A DNA stretch of 64,000 nt from Peromyscus leucopus (lineage: Eukaryota; Chordata; Mammalia; Rodentia; Cricetidae), in the NCBI RefSeq assembly GCF_004664715.2, contig NC_051083.1, forward strand, positions 113,360,347-113,424,346, written 5' to 3'. The notes under the pieces were generated by a model. The model was not told the origin of the DNA. It did not search any database and saw nothing but the letters and a program-made list of their open reading frames with translations. Of the stretch, positions 1-10,717 are shown in pieces (positions within the stretch are counted from its first letter, which is position 1; each line of letters opens with the position of its first letter). The position numbers and the translations under genes are program-made.

Positions 1-905
1 TTAAGTGTAGTTTTTTTCCACAATAGCCTTCAAAGTAAGAACATTTCCTTCTATCCCTACCTTGCTTAGAGTTTTTCTTAGATACAGATGTTGTATTGTG
101 CCAAATGTTTTTCTGGGTATGCTAAAATAATCATATGGCTTTTGTATATTTTTATTAATATGGCCAATTATAATGCTTGACTCCCAAATATTAAATAAAA
201 CTTGCCTTGTGGGAATAAATTTCACTTAATTATGGACATATTCTCCTTTTATGTATTGTTAGATTTGATTTACAACAAGTTTTGCATGTTTATCTTTGCA
301 TGATCTGTATTTATAATTTTTTTTCTGCTTTTATTATCAGAATAACAAAAGGTAATAGGCCTTTCTTTCCATCTTTATAGAAGAGTTTGTATAAAGCTGA
401 TATTATTTCTTTAAATGCTTTAAGAATCCACCAAGAAATCCATCTGGCTCTGAAATTATCTTTGCTGATTATTTAAACTACCAATTCAGGTGTCTGTAGT
501 AGAGGGCTATTCATAGTACCTATTTACTCTGAATGAGGTTTTGTGTGTGTGTGCCTCTTAAGAAATATATCCACTTCATCTAAATTGTCCAATTTGCAGG
601 CCAAAGTTGTTCATAACATTCCCTTAGTACCACTTTAACATCCATAGAATCCGTAGTTACTTACCCTGTCATTCTTCAAACTGGTAATCTGTGTCTTCTT
701 CCTTCTTGTCCTGATCAGTCTGCCTGAAGATTTATCAGCTTTATTGATCTTCTCTAAGAACCAGCCTCTGGGTTCATTTATTTTTGTACTGTTTGTTTAT
801 TTTCCGTCTTCTTGATTTCTGTTTTGATCTTTATTTCCTTCTACTTGGGGTTTAATTTGCTCATCTTTTGCTAGTAGCTAATGGTGGAAACTGAGGCCAT
901 TGATT
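1..905 (-). mobile_element. Ancient LINE-1 ORF2 fragment (L1M-like)
   Basis: Read on the minus strand, 1-225 gives a degraded but recognisable piece of L1 ORF2 reverse transcriptase, including 'IQHLYLRKTLSKVGIEG' next to a decayed 'KPYDYFSI'. The nucleotide match to mammalian L1 continues to about 905 in the same orientation. Stops and gaps are frequent, so it is a dead fossil. The element runs off the left edge of the window. Confidence 0.8.
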
Positions 906-1150
906 TAAGACCCGTATGATTAATTTTATGTGTCAGCTTGCCCGGGCTACAGAATATCTCTAGATAGTTTGTGACAGTTTTTCCAGAAGGGATAAGAACT
1001 TGAAAAAAAGATCAGTCTCATCAACATGAATAGAAATCCTCTAGCCTGTTGAGAGCCTGAATGGAACAAAAAGTTCCAAGTGTTCTCTCTCTCCACTTGA
1101 GTTGAAATATCCTTCCCACCCGTGACACTACTGTTCTAATAGATTTCACA
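906..1150. mobile_element. Old interspersed repeat, family uncertain
   Basis: A common mammalian repeat beginning near 'taattttatgtgtcagctt', with later matches such as 'gcctgaatggaacaaaaag'. It interrupts the flanking L1-like sequence. I recognise the sequence but cannot name the family with confidence. Confidence 0.4.
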
Positions 1151-1388
1151 CTTCCACGTATTATAAATTATACTCCATTGGTATTACTTCTCCTTAAACA
1201 GTCTCTTATTTTTAGAGCTAGTTAGACACTGTTTTTGTTGCTCTTCCATCCTTCCCGGATCCGTGTGGTTACCTGTTGTCTTTTTTTTTTTCCTCCTAGT
1301 GAGTCTGCTAGATATTAGTTCTTTGAGCATTTGTATACCTGAAATGTCTTTATTTGGCCTTCAGTTTTGAAAGATGATTGTTTTCACC
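1151..1388 (-). mobile_element. L1M/HAL1-like fragment
   Basis: Contains 'gaaatgtctttatttggcc' and 'cagttttgaaagatgat', typical of antisense ancient L1. It continues after the inserted MaLR at about 2023. Confidence 0.55.
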
Positions 1389-2022
1389 AGGTGTGATACA
1401 TTAACAGAATACTGAAGACTGGGTAATTTATAGTAAACAGAAACATGTTGACATATGATTCTGAAAGCTAGGAACTCTGTGATTGCGGTACCAGGAATGG
1501 ATCTTTCCTTTGCATCAATCTGTGACAGATGAGCAAAGAAAGGATGAGAGAAGGCAAGAAGTTAAACTTCATTTCAAATAAGCTCAAATAAGCCTCAAAC
1601 TCATTTAGAGCTGGCATCAATCCATTCATCAAGGCGCCTTTTTTCCACTAGTGGAAACTTAACCCAGCACCTAGTACATTGCTAGGCGAGTCCTCTACAA
1701 CTAAACTATATTCCTCCAACATCAAAGCACCTCCTGGGGCTGGAGGGATGGCTCAACTGCTAAGAGGGTTTGCTGATCTTCCAGAGGACCCAGATTCAGT
1801 TCCCAGCACCCACATTGTGACTCACAACTATCTATAACTCTAATTTCAAGGGGATCTGGTGTTCTCTTCTGCCGTCTATGGGCACTTACATGCATTCAGA
1901 CAAAACAGGTAAACATGTAAAATAAAAATAATAAGCAAATATTTTTAAAGTACCTATTAATAGTTCTACAATGATAATTAAATTTCAGGGGGAGTTTGAT
2001 GGGCAACAACCAAACCACAGCA
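1389..2022 (-). mobile_element. MaLR-type LTR (MST-like), split by a B2
   Basis: The antisense signature 'gaagactgggtaatttata' lies near the left end, 'atcaatccattcatcaaggc' lies in the middle, and the far end near 1985-2022 reads like the terminal MaLR sequence ('accaaaccacagca'). A B2 at 1736-1938 interrupts it. Confidence 0.6.
1736..1938 (+). mobile_element. B2 SINE
   Basis: Starts 'ggggctggagggatggctca', continues with 'cttccagaggacccagattc' and ends in an A-rich tail. Near-matching flanks 'aaagcacct' and 'aaagtacct' are a likely TSD, showing insertion into the older MaLR. Confidence 0.9.
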
Positions 2023-2794
2023 ATATTTTTGCCGGTAATAAATCTGTGACATTTTTCTTTATTTTGGTATTTTAAAGATTTTGCTCCAATCCTCTCTATA
2101 CATAAATGTGCCCCCTCCCTCTGGTAGCTTATAATATGCTGTGTTTTGAGCAATTTGGTTATAATGTGCCTCTGTGTAATGTTCTTTTTGTCTCTCGTAC
2201 TTGGAGTTTATTGAGTCCCTCGGGTCGACGAGCTTCCAGTTTTATAAAACTAAAATAAAATGGTTACTATTTCTTTGGGGTTTTGTTTGTTTTCTTTTCC
2301 CTCACTTCTCCTTTTCTCCTTCAGCAACTCCAATTTCTGTATCAGCGTGTATGACTTCCCTAACATTCAGAGAGGTGCCTGTGCACTTTTTACATCTGCT
2401 TGTCTATGCATTTCACTTTAAATTGTTTCTGTTGCTTTGAATTCAAGTTCCCTAGCCATTTCTTCTTCAATGTCTAATTTGCTATTAATCCAATTCATCT
2501 TATTTTTTAACTTTGTATGTTGTAGTTTTGACTTCTATAAATTTTAATCAGGCATTTTCATAAATATCTTCCACATCTCTAATGATTTCAGCCTACAGAA
2601 TACAATTATAGTAACTGTAATGCCTTTGTTTGATAATTTTATCATTTGTATTAGTTCTGATCTTGTTTCAATAATTTGACTTACATTCTACTTTTGGTCA
2701 GCTTCCTATTCTGGCCATGCCAGGTAATTTTTAACTGAGTTCCAGACATTGTGGCTTCTACGTTGTTGAATTTTTATCATTGGATTCTTATAGT
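2023..2794 (-). mobile_element. L1M/HAL1-like fragment
   Basis: Resumes the antisense ancient L1 with 'ttggttataatgtgcctctg' and 'cttggagtttattgagtccc', followed by AT-rich sequence still alignable by eye to L1M. No usable reading frame remains. Confidence 0.55.
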
Positions 2795-2978
2795 CAGTGG
2801 TTCTCAATGAAGGATGATTTTGTTTGTCTAGAGACATGCTTGGTTGTTAAAATTGGAAGGTACTATTGGTATTTAATGGGTAGAAGTTGAGTGTATTAGT
2901 AAACATCCTACAACACACAGAATAGCCTCCACAATAAAGAATTCTCAGGCCCAATTGCACTAAAGTTGAAAAACCCTG
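2795..2978 (+). mobile_element. hAT-type non-autonomous DNA transposon (MER-like)
   Basis: Begins 'cagtggttctcaatgaagg' and ends 'aagttgaaaaaccctg', imperfect terminal inverted repeats of the Charlie-type elements. The interior ('gtaaacatcctacaacacac') fits a known MER family. An 8-bp TSD is no longer evident. It sits inside the old L1. Confidence 0.65.
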
Positions 2979-3118
2979 CTACAAATCTTTTGAGATTCAT
3001 TCTGGGATCTGGTTAAGTTTCTTCTAACGTGTTTGGTCATTTTGGATCCTGCTGTTCAACTTTGTCAGATGAAACCAGAGCAATCTGAAGTCTCAGGCTA
3101 ATTATTCCTGGCTCGTTT
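2979..3118 (-). mobile_element. L1M/HAL1-like fragment
   Basis: Contains 'gatgaaaccagagcaatctg' and 'gctaattattcctggc', the continuation of the same antisense ancient L1 past the DNA transposon. Confidence 0.5.
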
Positions 3119-3455
3119 GCATAGATAGATGTCTTTCATTACATCTTCACATGGACAGAAGGAGGGAGTGAAAGAAGAGTATGGAAAAAAGGACAGGTGG
3201 AGAGAAGAAAGGGGATGCAGGGGGAAGAAGGAGAAATAGAAGAGAGGAAGAGGAATGGAAGAAGATAGGGATGGACGAAGGAGAGAATGAAAGAGAAAGC
3301 TCTTATCTCTTCATATGAAGGCAAGAATCCCATTTGTGAGGGCCCCATTCTCCTTCCAATCACCTCGCAAAGTCCCTACCTCCTAATACCATCATCTCAG
3401 TTGTTAGGAATGTAACAAATGGCTTCGACATTCAAGCCATAGCAACACCCCAAAC
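3119..3455 (-). mobile_element. MaLR-type LTR with internal purine tract
   Basis: The right end ('gaatcccatttgtgagggcc', then 'cattcaagccatagcaaca') is antisense MaLR. The middle (about 3145-3300) has drifted into GA-rich simple sequence. Inserted into the old L1. Confidence 0.5.
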
Positions 3456-3640
3456 CTTAGCTGGTTGGGAACAGCACTCTTACCAGCTCTGAGTTCTGAG
3501 TATAGTTTCCCCTAACCATTAGTAGTGGTGCCTCCACAGCTATGAGACCACTCCCTTCAGGTGCTCTGGAATCTACAGGTTTGTTCTAACCCCCATTTCG
3601 TCCCCAGCATCCAGCCCTGACTCATCAGTAAAGTCTAGAG
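3456..3640 (-). mobile_element. L1M/HAL1-like fragment, end of the left block
   Basis: Sequence around 'ccaaaccttagctggttggg' to 3640 fits the far part of the same old L1, although the similarity is weak. Confidence 0.35.
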
Positions 3641-3929
3641 ATGCTTCTACTCTTGCCCTGACCGCTTCTCTTGTGTTTTAACGAGTGGGGACGATCCCCT
3701 AAATTAACAATCTAGTCTACCTTCCTCATCAGCTCACCATTCCATCAGCCATCAAGCACTGTTTAATTCAGTCTCACCTATGTCTCCTCAAGCCTATCTT
3801 ATCTTTCGCCTCCACTGTCATTGTGCTACGTTGGATTCTTCATAAAATGACATCAACTCCATCATCAACACTCCTGCCTCTTGCCTTACAGACCCTTACC
3901 TCCAGCTCAGAATCTATCACTGCTTTTGA
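3641..3929. other. Non-repetitive sequence
   Basis: I see no recognisable repeat, RNA gene or splice-bounded coding segment here. Confidence 0.4.
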
Positions 3930-4349
3930 AGTGAAAAGATACTACTACTCTGTCCCTTTGTGTATGTTAAATTCGCTTTGCCTGAAATTTTGTTCTTCTG
4001 TCAAATTATTTCTCTCTTCCCTAAAGGGCCAGGTCAAATAGCACCTCTTGTAGCAAGTCTATCTTGATTGTTTTTTCAAGACAGGGTTTCTCTGTGTAGT
4101 CCTGGCTGTTCTGAAACTCACTCTGTACCAGGCTGGCCTCGAACTCAGAGACCTACCTGCCTCTAGAGGATTAAAGGTGTGTGCCACCACCACCTGGACC
4201 CATCTTGATGTCTTTAGGCCCCTGTTCATCTCTGACCCTCTATATTCCTACTGTTCTCTGTTCACATTTAAGAACACTGGCAGCATTTCTTTATACCATT
4301 GTCTTACCCCTACTGTAGCCTTTTGTGATCAATGATCCCTACAGGAGCT
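3930..4349 (+). mobile_element. LINE-2 3' region, split by a B1
   Basis: Plus-strand L2 wording: 'gccaggtcaaatagcacctc' before the B1 and 'cctactgttctctgttcac' after it. Old and diverged. Confidence 0.5.
4070..4199 (-). mobile_element. B1 SINE
   Basis: Antisense B1: 'caagacagggtttctctgtg', 'caggctggcctcgaactcag', 'aggtgtgtgccaccacc'. Flanked by 'yatcttgat' on both sides (about 4060-4068 and 4202-4210), a TSD inside the L2. Confidence 0.9.
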
Positions 4350-4670
4350 TACTATGGACTCAATCCCACCCTCATATGCTGAAGTTTTAATCCTTCCAAT
4401 ATGTTTCTGTCTGAAGATGGGGCCCTCAGGAACTAATTAAGGTTAAATGAGATCATAAGGGTAAGACCCTAATCAGAAAGAAGTGTGGCCTTGTAGAAAC
4501 AGGAAGCTAATCTCTCTCCCACACACATCCCGATTCTCTGCTTGACTATCACCTGACCGCCCTGGTATCTTGTGCTTGGACTCCCTGGCCTCCAGAACCA
4601 TGAGAACAGTAACTTATGATGTTTAAGTCACCCAGTCTATGGTATTGTGTTGCACAGCCGAGCTAACACT
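4350..4670 (+). mobile_element. MLT1-type LTR
   Basis: Plus-strand MLT1 signatures: 'tcatatgctgaagttttaat', 'cctggcctccagaaccatga', 'tgtttaagtcacccagtcta'. A solo LTR fossil. Confidence 0.75.
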
Positions 4671-4883
4671 TATTAACGGAAGATTGGTGCATTATTAAAG
4701 GAATCAGAGGAAAGAGCACAAGAACAGGAGGGGTAGAACAAACAGGAAGGGAGAACTAAGAAATCTGGTGGCAAGACAAGAACAAGAACAATTGTGGAGA
4801 CTAGAAAAAAGAAAATGGGAGTGGGGGCTTTAAGGAGCCAACATGTCAACGGAGATCATACCCAAGCTACTACCAAGGGGGGG

Positions 4884-4886
<3 letters not shown>

Positions 4887-4928
<42 letters not shown>
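4887..4928. repeat. (GT)n microsatellite
   Basis: About 21 perfect GT units, preceded at 4671-4886 by purine-rich unique sequence. Confidence 0.98.
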
Positions 4929-4929
<1 letters not shown>

Positions 4930-6440
4930 CTTCATCTTTTAAGATTGGCTTTTGCTTTCTTCAGAATCTATGTGTCCTTCAACAAAAGGACCAAAGCCTA
5001 AAGCTTTGACAGGAGGTAGGCTGGCTAATTGGCCAGGCAACAGCTGGGTGCTTTTGCCTCCCAGCCAAAGGCAACTGCCCCTGTTCACAACCAGCTGCCT
5101 GAGAGACAAGGAGAGTGTTTACCCAATGGCCTGGGTGTCCTCAGAGGACTCGGTTCTCAGTTACACAGCAAACAGCTGGCTCCGAAGAAGCTAAGTTCTG
5201 GACACTACAACCAAATGGCTCTGGTGGTGTTTAAATGTTTCCTCCACTCTCCTGCCTCCCAGGGCGTTGTTCCGCTGACAGGTGACTTTGTTTAAAAAAC
5301 AAACAACAACAAAAATCCAGAACTGTCATTCTGGGGAAACATTCTCCAAAAGTAACACAAGGCTTTCTGTCGCCCAAGGCTTGTGCAAATTGGTTTCACA
5401 CGTTTGCCACACTCTGCAGCAGCAGACAGCAGGGTCTTTCCAGTCCGAAGACATTTCCTGGCGCGGTACTTAGACAGACCGGCGGTGGCGCAGGGCTGTG
5501 CCAGCCAGACCCAGAAAGAGGATTAGTTTGGTCTGCAGAGACGCTTGTCGCCCGCCCGGAGGGGGGCAGTGAAGTGCCCGCACGCACGCACGCCTTTGCC
5601 GGTCAATGGCCACTCCTGTCCCAGCTTCAGGAGCTGTGCCCGGGCGCTGCTGCCCTGGCTGAGGACTGGAGGAGGCGTGGGCACTGTGGTGGCCACAGCA
5701 CTGCGGGCCCTGCCAGATCGTGAGTTCCCATGCTTGCTGCTCAAAGCCCAGGAACTACGCAGCTCAGCTCCAAGAATCCAGACTCTTGAACAACAAAAAT
5801 TTTTAAAGAGCGGCGGAAGGGGTGGGGGTGGGGGATGACATTTTAGAAATCAAACAAGTAACAAAGTGAGACACACTGATCACTTGTTTTACTTTTCTTT
5901 TAGGAAAAGAGATAAGCCTTGGGGGTGGAGCTGATGGAGCCGTGGCTTTGTGAGCTGGTCCCAGGCAGCGAGCACTGCTTGCAGTGCTAGCGTTTATGAC
6001 CAAGCCAGGCCTGTGGTTAGTTGGGTGCGGGGACGTGACAGGACCGCTCGTTCTTTATTCTATTGTTTCCAATCATTAAAAAGAACGCTGGGCTAGCATA
6101 TTCTGCCGAGCTTTCTTGGTGGCACAGGGTGCCTGCCTTACTTGCGCTTGCTACTCAGGATGGGGATTTTGTCCACGTGAAGACCTTATTCACACTGGGA
6201 CGCAGATCCAGCAGTCTGGCAAACGCTTGAGCCAGCCAGCCATTAGCTTAGGACCTGGAGAGGAGTGGAGATTTGCTCCCGCTCCAAGCAGCTACACCCC
6301 TCCCTGGAAGCTAGGAAGAGCACCACTAAACTCGGTGCCCTCTTGCTTGGCTCCCTGACAGCATTTCCAAACACTAACTATTTCCTTGTTAAAACGCGGG
6401 TTCTGACTTAGAAGAGCTGAGGCCCGAGACTGCATTTCTA
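4929..6440. other. Repeat-free segment around a CpG-rich core
   Basis: About 1.5 kb without any recognisable SINE, LINE or LTR, unusual in this window. GC content rises towards 5461-5760. At 5884-5904 a pyrimidine run ending in 'cttttcttttag' looks like a splice acceptor, but no convincing exon follows. Short frames, for example on the plus strand at 5545-5838, are probably a product of the high GC content. Confidence 0.5.
5461..5760. promoter_or_regulatory. Candidate small CpG island
   Basis: Twenty CpG dinucleotides in 300 bases by direct count, against near absence of CpG in the surrounding DNA. The cluster includes repeated 'cacgcacgcacgc', 'gcccgcccgga' and 'gcccgggcgctg'. No TATA box is evident. 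It could be a promoter, an orphan CpG island or a recently GC-enriched patch; nothing here fixes direction or target gene. Confidence 0.35.
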
Positions 6441-6450
6441 ATAACCTCTC

Positions 6451-6581
6451 GGTGGTTAAGAGCACGTACTGCCCTTGCAGGGGACCCGAGTTCCATTCCC
6501 AGTACCCAGCGCTTTACCTGCCTGCAATCACGTACATGCACCCCGCTCTCACATACACATAATTAAAAGTAATAAAAGCTT
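6451..6581 (+). mobile_element. 5'-truncated B2 SINE
   Basis: Begins inside B2 at 'ggtggttaagagcacgtact' and ends in an A-rich tail with 'aataaaa'. Flanked by 'taataacctctc' and 'taataacctccc', so the truncation arose at insertion. Confidence 0.85.
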
Positions 6582-6759
6582 TAATAACCTCCCAGTTGAT
6601 GCTACTGTCTGTACACTTTGAGGAACAAGAGTAACACTGGTCTGGACTGAAGCGGCACATAGAAATCACTCGATTCTTCAAAACCTAATTAAACCAGCCC
6701 CCATCCCAGATACTATGCTGGCTTCCTTCTGACAGGGTTGGATGAAGGCTTTTTGTGCG

Positions 6760-6843
6760 TGAGAGAGACACATCCTGCTGTGTAGCTTGGACTCAGCCTC
6801 CGACATACTGCCGGACTATAGGCATGTGTCACCACACCAGGCA
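6760..6843 (-). mobile_element. Degraded B1-like fragment
   Basis: Antisense B1 remnants: 'gctgtgtagcttggactcag' and 'ggcatgtgtcaccacacca'. Confidence 0.5.
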
Positions 6844-7212
6844 GGGAGCAGTGTGTAAATCAATTATTGTAATAAGCAGCCAGGATTGAGAGCTCCTGCT
6901 AAAAATAAGCAGCTATGAGGAGGATCTTAGGCTGTAGCCTGGCATTCTGATTTCATTCTGATTGTGAACCCTGACTGTAGGGTTCAGTTTATAGCCAAGA
7001 TTAGGAATTCAGTTTGTGATCAAGGAACATACTTAATCTGCCTTATTTCAAACACTTCATCTCACATCCACTCATTCAATTATCAAGTATTCATTAAGCT
7101 ATTATATTGCACTGGGCACAATGCTCCTTGTATCATGAAAGAGATAGACATGGGAAGGCCATGATTTGTTCAAGTAGACAGATGATGGACCAAATTTGCA
7201 TTTTTAAAAGAC
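6844..7212. other. Non-repetitive AT-rich sequence
   Basis: No repeat or gene signal that I can support. Confidence 0.4.
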
Positions 7213-7413
7213 GGCTTTGAGGATGGAAAGATTGCTTAGCAGGGGAAAAAACTTGCCACACAAGCTTGATAACCCGAGTTCCATCCCTAGAACCCAGGGT
7301 GGAAAGACAGAACTGTCTCCTGAAAATTACTCTCTAGCTTCCATATGTGTACAGTGGTACGTGCACACACATACACACACTAATAATTATTATTGTTACA
7401 AAATAAATAAAAA
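7213..7413 (+). mobile_element. B3-type SINE (B2 family)
   Basis: 'gcttgataacccgagttcca' is the B3-type box B region, followed by 'acagaactgtctcctgaaa', a CA-rich stretch and an 'aaataaataaaaa' tail. Confidence 0.8.
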
Positions 7414-7439
7414 GATCATTTGGACTGGTTGAACAGATT

Positions 7440-7665
7440 AGACATGGGCCGAGTGGATGGCTGAGAGTAGTGCATTAGACCAGGTGAGCCAGGATGGTGG
7501 AAAGAAGTGGGTGAATTCAAGAGCTACTTAGGTGAAGTCAAGGACTTGATAATACATTCGACATGAAAATAGAAAGAAGAACTCTATCTAGGATAGCCTA
7601 TGTAACTGAATGGTTGCCAGTACCATAGAGATGGAAAAGATTAAGGAAAGTATTTAAAGCCAAAC
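7440..7665 (-). mobile_element. LINE-2 fragment
   Basis: Diverged antisense L2: 'gatggtggaaagaagtgggt' and 'gtcaaggacttgataatac' match L2 3'-half wording loosely. Confidence 0.4.
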
Positions 7666-8189
7666 AGTGAAAAGATCACCTGAGTAAAGACTATAGAATG
7701 TCAAGGGAAAACTAACATAGGTCTTGAAGAGTGCTAATATTTAACATCTGGCTTTTCCAACAAACAGACTGCTGCCCCTGATTCCATTGCTTTCATTTTT
7801 TTTATCTCATTCATGAAAGATCTTTGATAAAATAGCTCATGGTTTCCTCCTCTTCCAGAAGACTCCCCCACTCTCATTATTATGGATGACATTAACATTG
7901 ATATGGATATCTCTTCTGTGGTGCTTAATCTTCACCATCAACTTCACTGGATTTGGAATCACCATAGAAACACACCTATGGGTATATCTATGAAGGCATT
8001 TCGAGGAAGGTTTGAATGACAGAGAAGGCTCACCCTGAATACGGGTGACAGCATTCCTTTGGCTGGGATGCAGGACTGAATATAAAGGAGAAAGATGGCT
8101 GAGTACCAGCATTCATCTTTATCTGCTTCCTGACTATAGATGCAGTATGACTAGGTGTCTAAAACTCCTGCATCAGGCATGCCTTCCCT
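7666..8189. other. Non-repetitive sequence
   Basis: No recognisable repeat or gene. The minus-strand frame at 7837-8112 is not splice-bounded and looks fortuitous. Confidence 0.4.
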
Positions 8190-8682
8190 TGTGGAATATT
8201 CCTTTTCACTGTGTGAATATGTCATTGAGATTAGTTTAATAAAGAAGCTGACTGGCCAATAGCTGAACAAGATATGGTTGGGGGGAGCCAAACAGAGAAT
8301 GCTGGGAAGAAGAAGGGCAGAATCAGAGAGTAGCAAACAGATGTGGAGAGAAACAAGATGGACATACCATACTGAGAAAAGGTACCAAGCCACATGGCAA
8401 AGCTCAGATTTAAAAAAATATGGCGCATTGTGGCGCACGCTTTATCCAGCATTCGGAGCAAGCAGCAGATCTCTGTGAGTTTGAGGCAGCCTGGGCTACA
8501 GTGAGCTCAGAGAGCACAAGTACACAGAGAAACCCTGTTTCGAAAAACCAAAAAAGAAAAAAAATATTAATGAAATTAAGTTAGCTAGACAAGCCTGAGC
8601 TATTGGCCAAGCATTTATAATTAATATTAAGCCTCTGTGTGGTTACTTGGGAGCAGCTTCAAGACAGAAACTTCTACCTACA
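8190..8682 (+). mobile_element. Muroid ERV LTR (mys-like), solo, split by a B1
   Basis: Starts 'tgtggaatattccttttcac', contains 'taataaagaagctgactggc' and later 'gcctctgtgtggttacttgg', and ends 'cttctacctaca'. These are features of an LTR abundant in muroid rodents. The 6-bp flanks 'ttccct' and 'taacct' match only partly, so the TSD is decayed or the edge is slightly off. No gag, pol or env follows. The family name is inferred. Confidence 0.6.
8421..8566 (+). mobile_element. B1 SINE inside the LTR
   Basis: 'tggcgcacgctttatccagc', 'ctgtgagtttgaggcagcct', 'cacagagaaaccctgtttcg', then an A-rich tail. Confidence 0.85.
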
Positions 8683-8888
8683 TAACCTGGCAAAATAAAC
8701 CTATCCTTCTTTACTCTGCTTCCTTAATCTGTCATAGAAACAAGAAAAGTAACCCAATATACTTTCTAACATCTTGGTGTCTCTGTCCCCTGACTTCCTT
8801 ATCTTACTCCTCCACTCAGCTCCACTCTGGCAGCTACATCTTGGGCCTTGATATGGCTCTCAACTGAGCCGCTTTAAAAATTCTTTTG

Positions 8889-9026
8889 CGGGCGGTGGTG
8901 GTGCACGCCTTTAATCCCAACACTCGGGAGGCAGAGGCAGGCGAATCTCTGTGAGTTCAAGGCCAGCCTGGTCTCCAAAGCGAGTTCCAGGAAACCCTGT
9001 CTTGAAAAACCAAAAAAAAAAAAAAA
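8889..9026 (+). mobile_element. B1 SINE with TSD
   Basis: 'ggtgcacgcctttaatccca' to 'gaaaccctgtcttgaaaaac', then an A tail. It lacks part of the usual right half ('acagccagggctacacag'). Flanks 'tcttttg' at 8882-8888 and 9027-9033 are identical. Confidence 0.95.
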
Positions 9027-9039
9027 TCTTTTGAAGAAG

Positions 9040-9270
9040 CAAGGGGGAAGGCTCAATTAGCAAAGTGCCTGCCATACAAGGATAGGTAGCTGAGTTTCAA
9101 TCCCCAGGTAGAGACAAACGGGTCTCTGGGGCTTGCTGGCCAACTAATCTAGCTAACAGTGAGACCTTGTCTCAAAAAATAAGGTGGACAGGTCCAAGAA
9201 AACACCCAACGCTAACTGACCTCCACACATACACACATGTGTACACACCTACACAAACACATGAGTACAC
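9040..9270 (+). mobile_element. B4-type SINE
   Basis: tRNA-like left part ('ggctcaattagcaaagtgcc'), then 'cagtgagaccttgtctcaaa', 'aaggtggacagg' and 'ctgacctccacacatacaca'. This is the ID/B1 composite structure of B4. Confidence 0.7.
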
Positions 9271-9682
9271 CACACACAAAACACTATTTCAAGCCTCCCC
9301 CTCTGCTATATCTTCATTTTCCAGATTGCAGCTTATTTTGTTTATTCCCATGGGAACTTCAACCTCATTGGCTTGCCCAGCCCACAGAACTTTCTCTTTT
9401 TTTCGACTTTATCATCCCTCTACTTTTCCCACTTCTTCATTCTCCAGCTTAAAAATCTATGGCCTGTCACTTCAATACCAAAGATTAGCAGTGGCTGTCA
9501 CGCCATCGCCTGAACAAGAAAGGTAAAGGCTGGGCTCTAAAAGTAAGTATAGAAAGTGTGGGTTTCTGTGCCATGGATGAAAATTCAAAAGTTCATTTTC
9601 TGAGTAATAGGAATGGGAGCATAGGTAGAAGAGTTACTATTTGTTTTAATAATAAACATTTCATTATTTTAAAACAATTTAG
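9271..9682. other. Non-repetitive pyrimidine-rich sequence
   Basis: Contains a 119-codon plus-strand frame (9167-9526) that starts inside the B4. It reads through a SINE and low-complexity pyrimidines, so I do not call it a gene. Confidence 0.4.
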
Positions 9683-9883
9683 ATTATTTTATGTATTTGA
9701 ATGTTTTGCCTGCTATGCATGTATGTGTATATCACCTACATGCCTGGTGCCCACCAAGGTCAAAGATGCATTGGGTTTCCCAAGATTGTAGTTACAGGAA
9801 ATTATAAAATGCCATGTTGGTGCTGGAAACCAAACTACAAGAGCAACAAGTGCTCTTAACAGCTGAGCCATCTCTCTAGCCCC
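9683..9883 (-). mobile_element. B2/B3-type SINE
   Basis: Antisense: 'tgttttgcctgctatgcatg', 'catgcctggtgcccacc', 'agtgctcttaacagctgagc', 'catctctctagcccc'. Confidence 0.85.
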
Positions 9884-10525
9884 TTACTTACCATTCTTAC
9901 CTGGACAAATCACTGCCCACCTCTATGCTAAAATCCCTAGCAGCAAGGGAGGGGGAAACATGTCCCTTAAAGAATCAGTTACAGATTAGTTCAACTATTT
10001 GGGCAATTGTTCAGATGGAGTTCCAGAGTACTGGGTCATGGGGAATGAGAACATATTAACGTGGGCCATTGAAAATTGCTATATCATTGGTTATTTGCCA
10101 TTAATGACAGAAATGATGCTCGGGCATCCTAGACTTGAAGCTTGGGCTGGGTCCACATTCTAGCCAGAGTGAAAGGCAAAGGTAAAGAGGTGGCATGTGT
10201 GCTGGAGTTTGCTGATAATGGGGTGTCTGGGAAAGAGTTGTAGAAACCACTTCCAGTCTTAATATAACACCAGTGGGCAAACTAATGCATAGACATTCAT
10301 AGTGGTATAAGATGAGCCTGTTGGGGGACACTCTGCATGCAGGACTGACTGAAAAGGATCTGTGCTAGCCAGTTTAGGGCCCACCTGGAAGAACTTACCT
10401 GCCTAGGAAAGCTGGAACAAATTGCAATCGGCCTATACTCTAGCAGGGGAGTCTTGGCCTTTTCTTTGTGTTATGAGCTCTAAGGAGTTAGTTAACATCT
10501 GTGATCTTCATAGAATGTTTGGAGG
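9884..10525. other. Non-repetitive sequence
   Basis: No recognisable repeat, exon or RNA gene. Confidence 0.4.
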
Positions 10526-10656
10526 GTTTTTTTTGTTTTTTGTTTTTTTTTCGAGACAGAGTTTCTCTGTGTAACAGTCCTGGCTGACCTGGAACTCACT
10601 TTGTAGACAAGGGTGGCCTTGAACTCACTGATGCACCTCCACCCAGCCATGGAGGG

Positions 10657-10660
<4 letters not shown>
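10526..10660 (-). mobile_element. B1 SINE, partial
   Basis: T-rich tail, 'cgagacagagtttctctgtg', 'ggtggccttgaactcactga'. The 5' part of the element is missing before the TG array. Confidence 0.85.

Positions 10661-10715
<55 letters not shown>
10661..10715. repeat. (TG)n microsatellite between two B1 pieces
   Basis: About 27 TG units running directly into 'gtgtaacag' of the second B1 piece. Confidence 0.98.

Positions 10716-10717
<2 letters not shown>

Noticed and set aside
4794..5009. Plus-strand frame with a Val-Cys run
   Set aside because: Translation of the (GT)n array.
5545..5838. 97-codon plus-strand frame in the CpG-rich core
   Set aside because: GC-rich DNA has few stops; overlapping frames on the other strand are equally open, and there is no recognisable domain.
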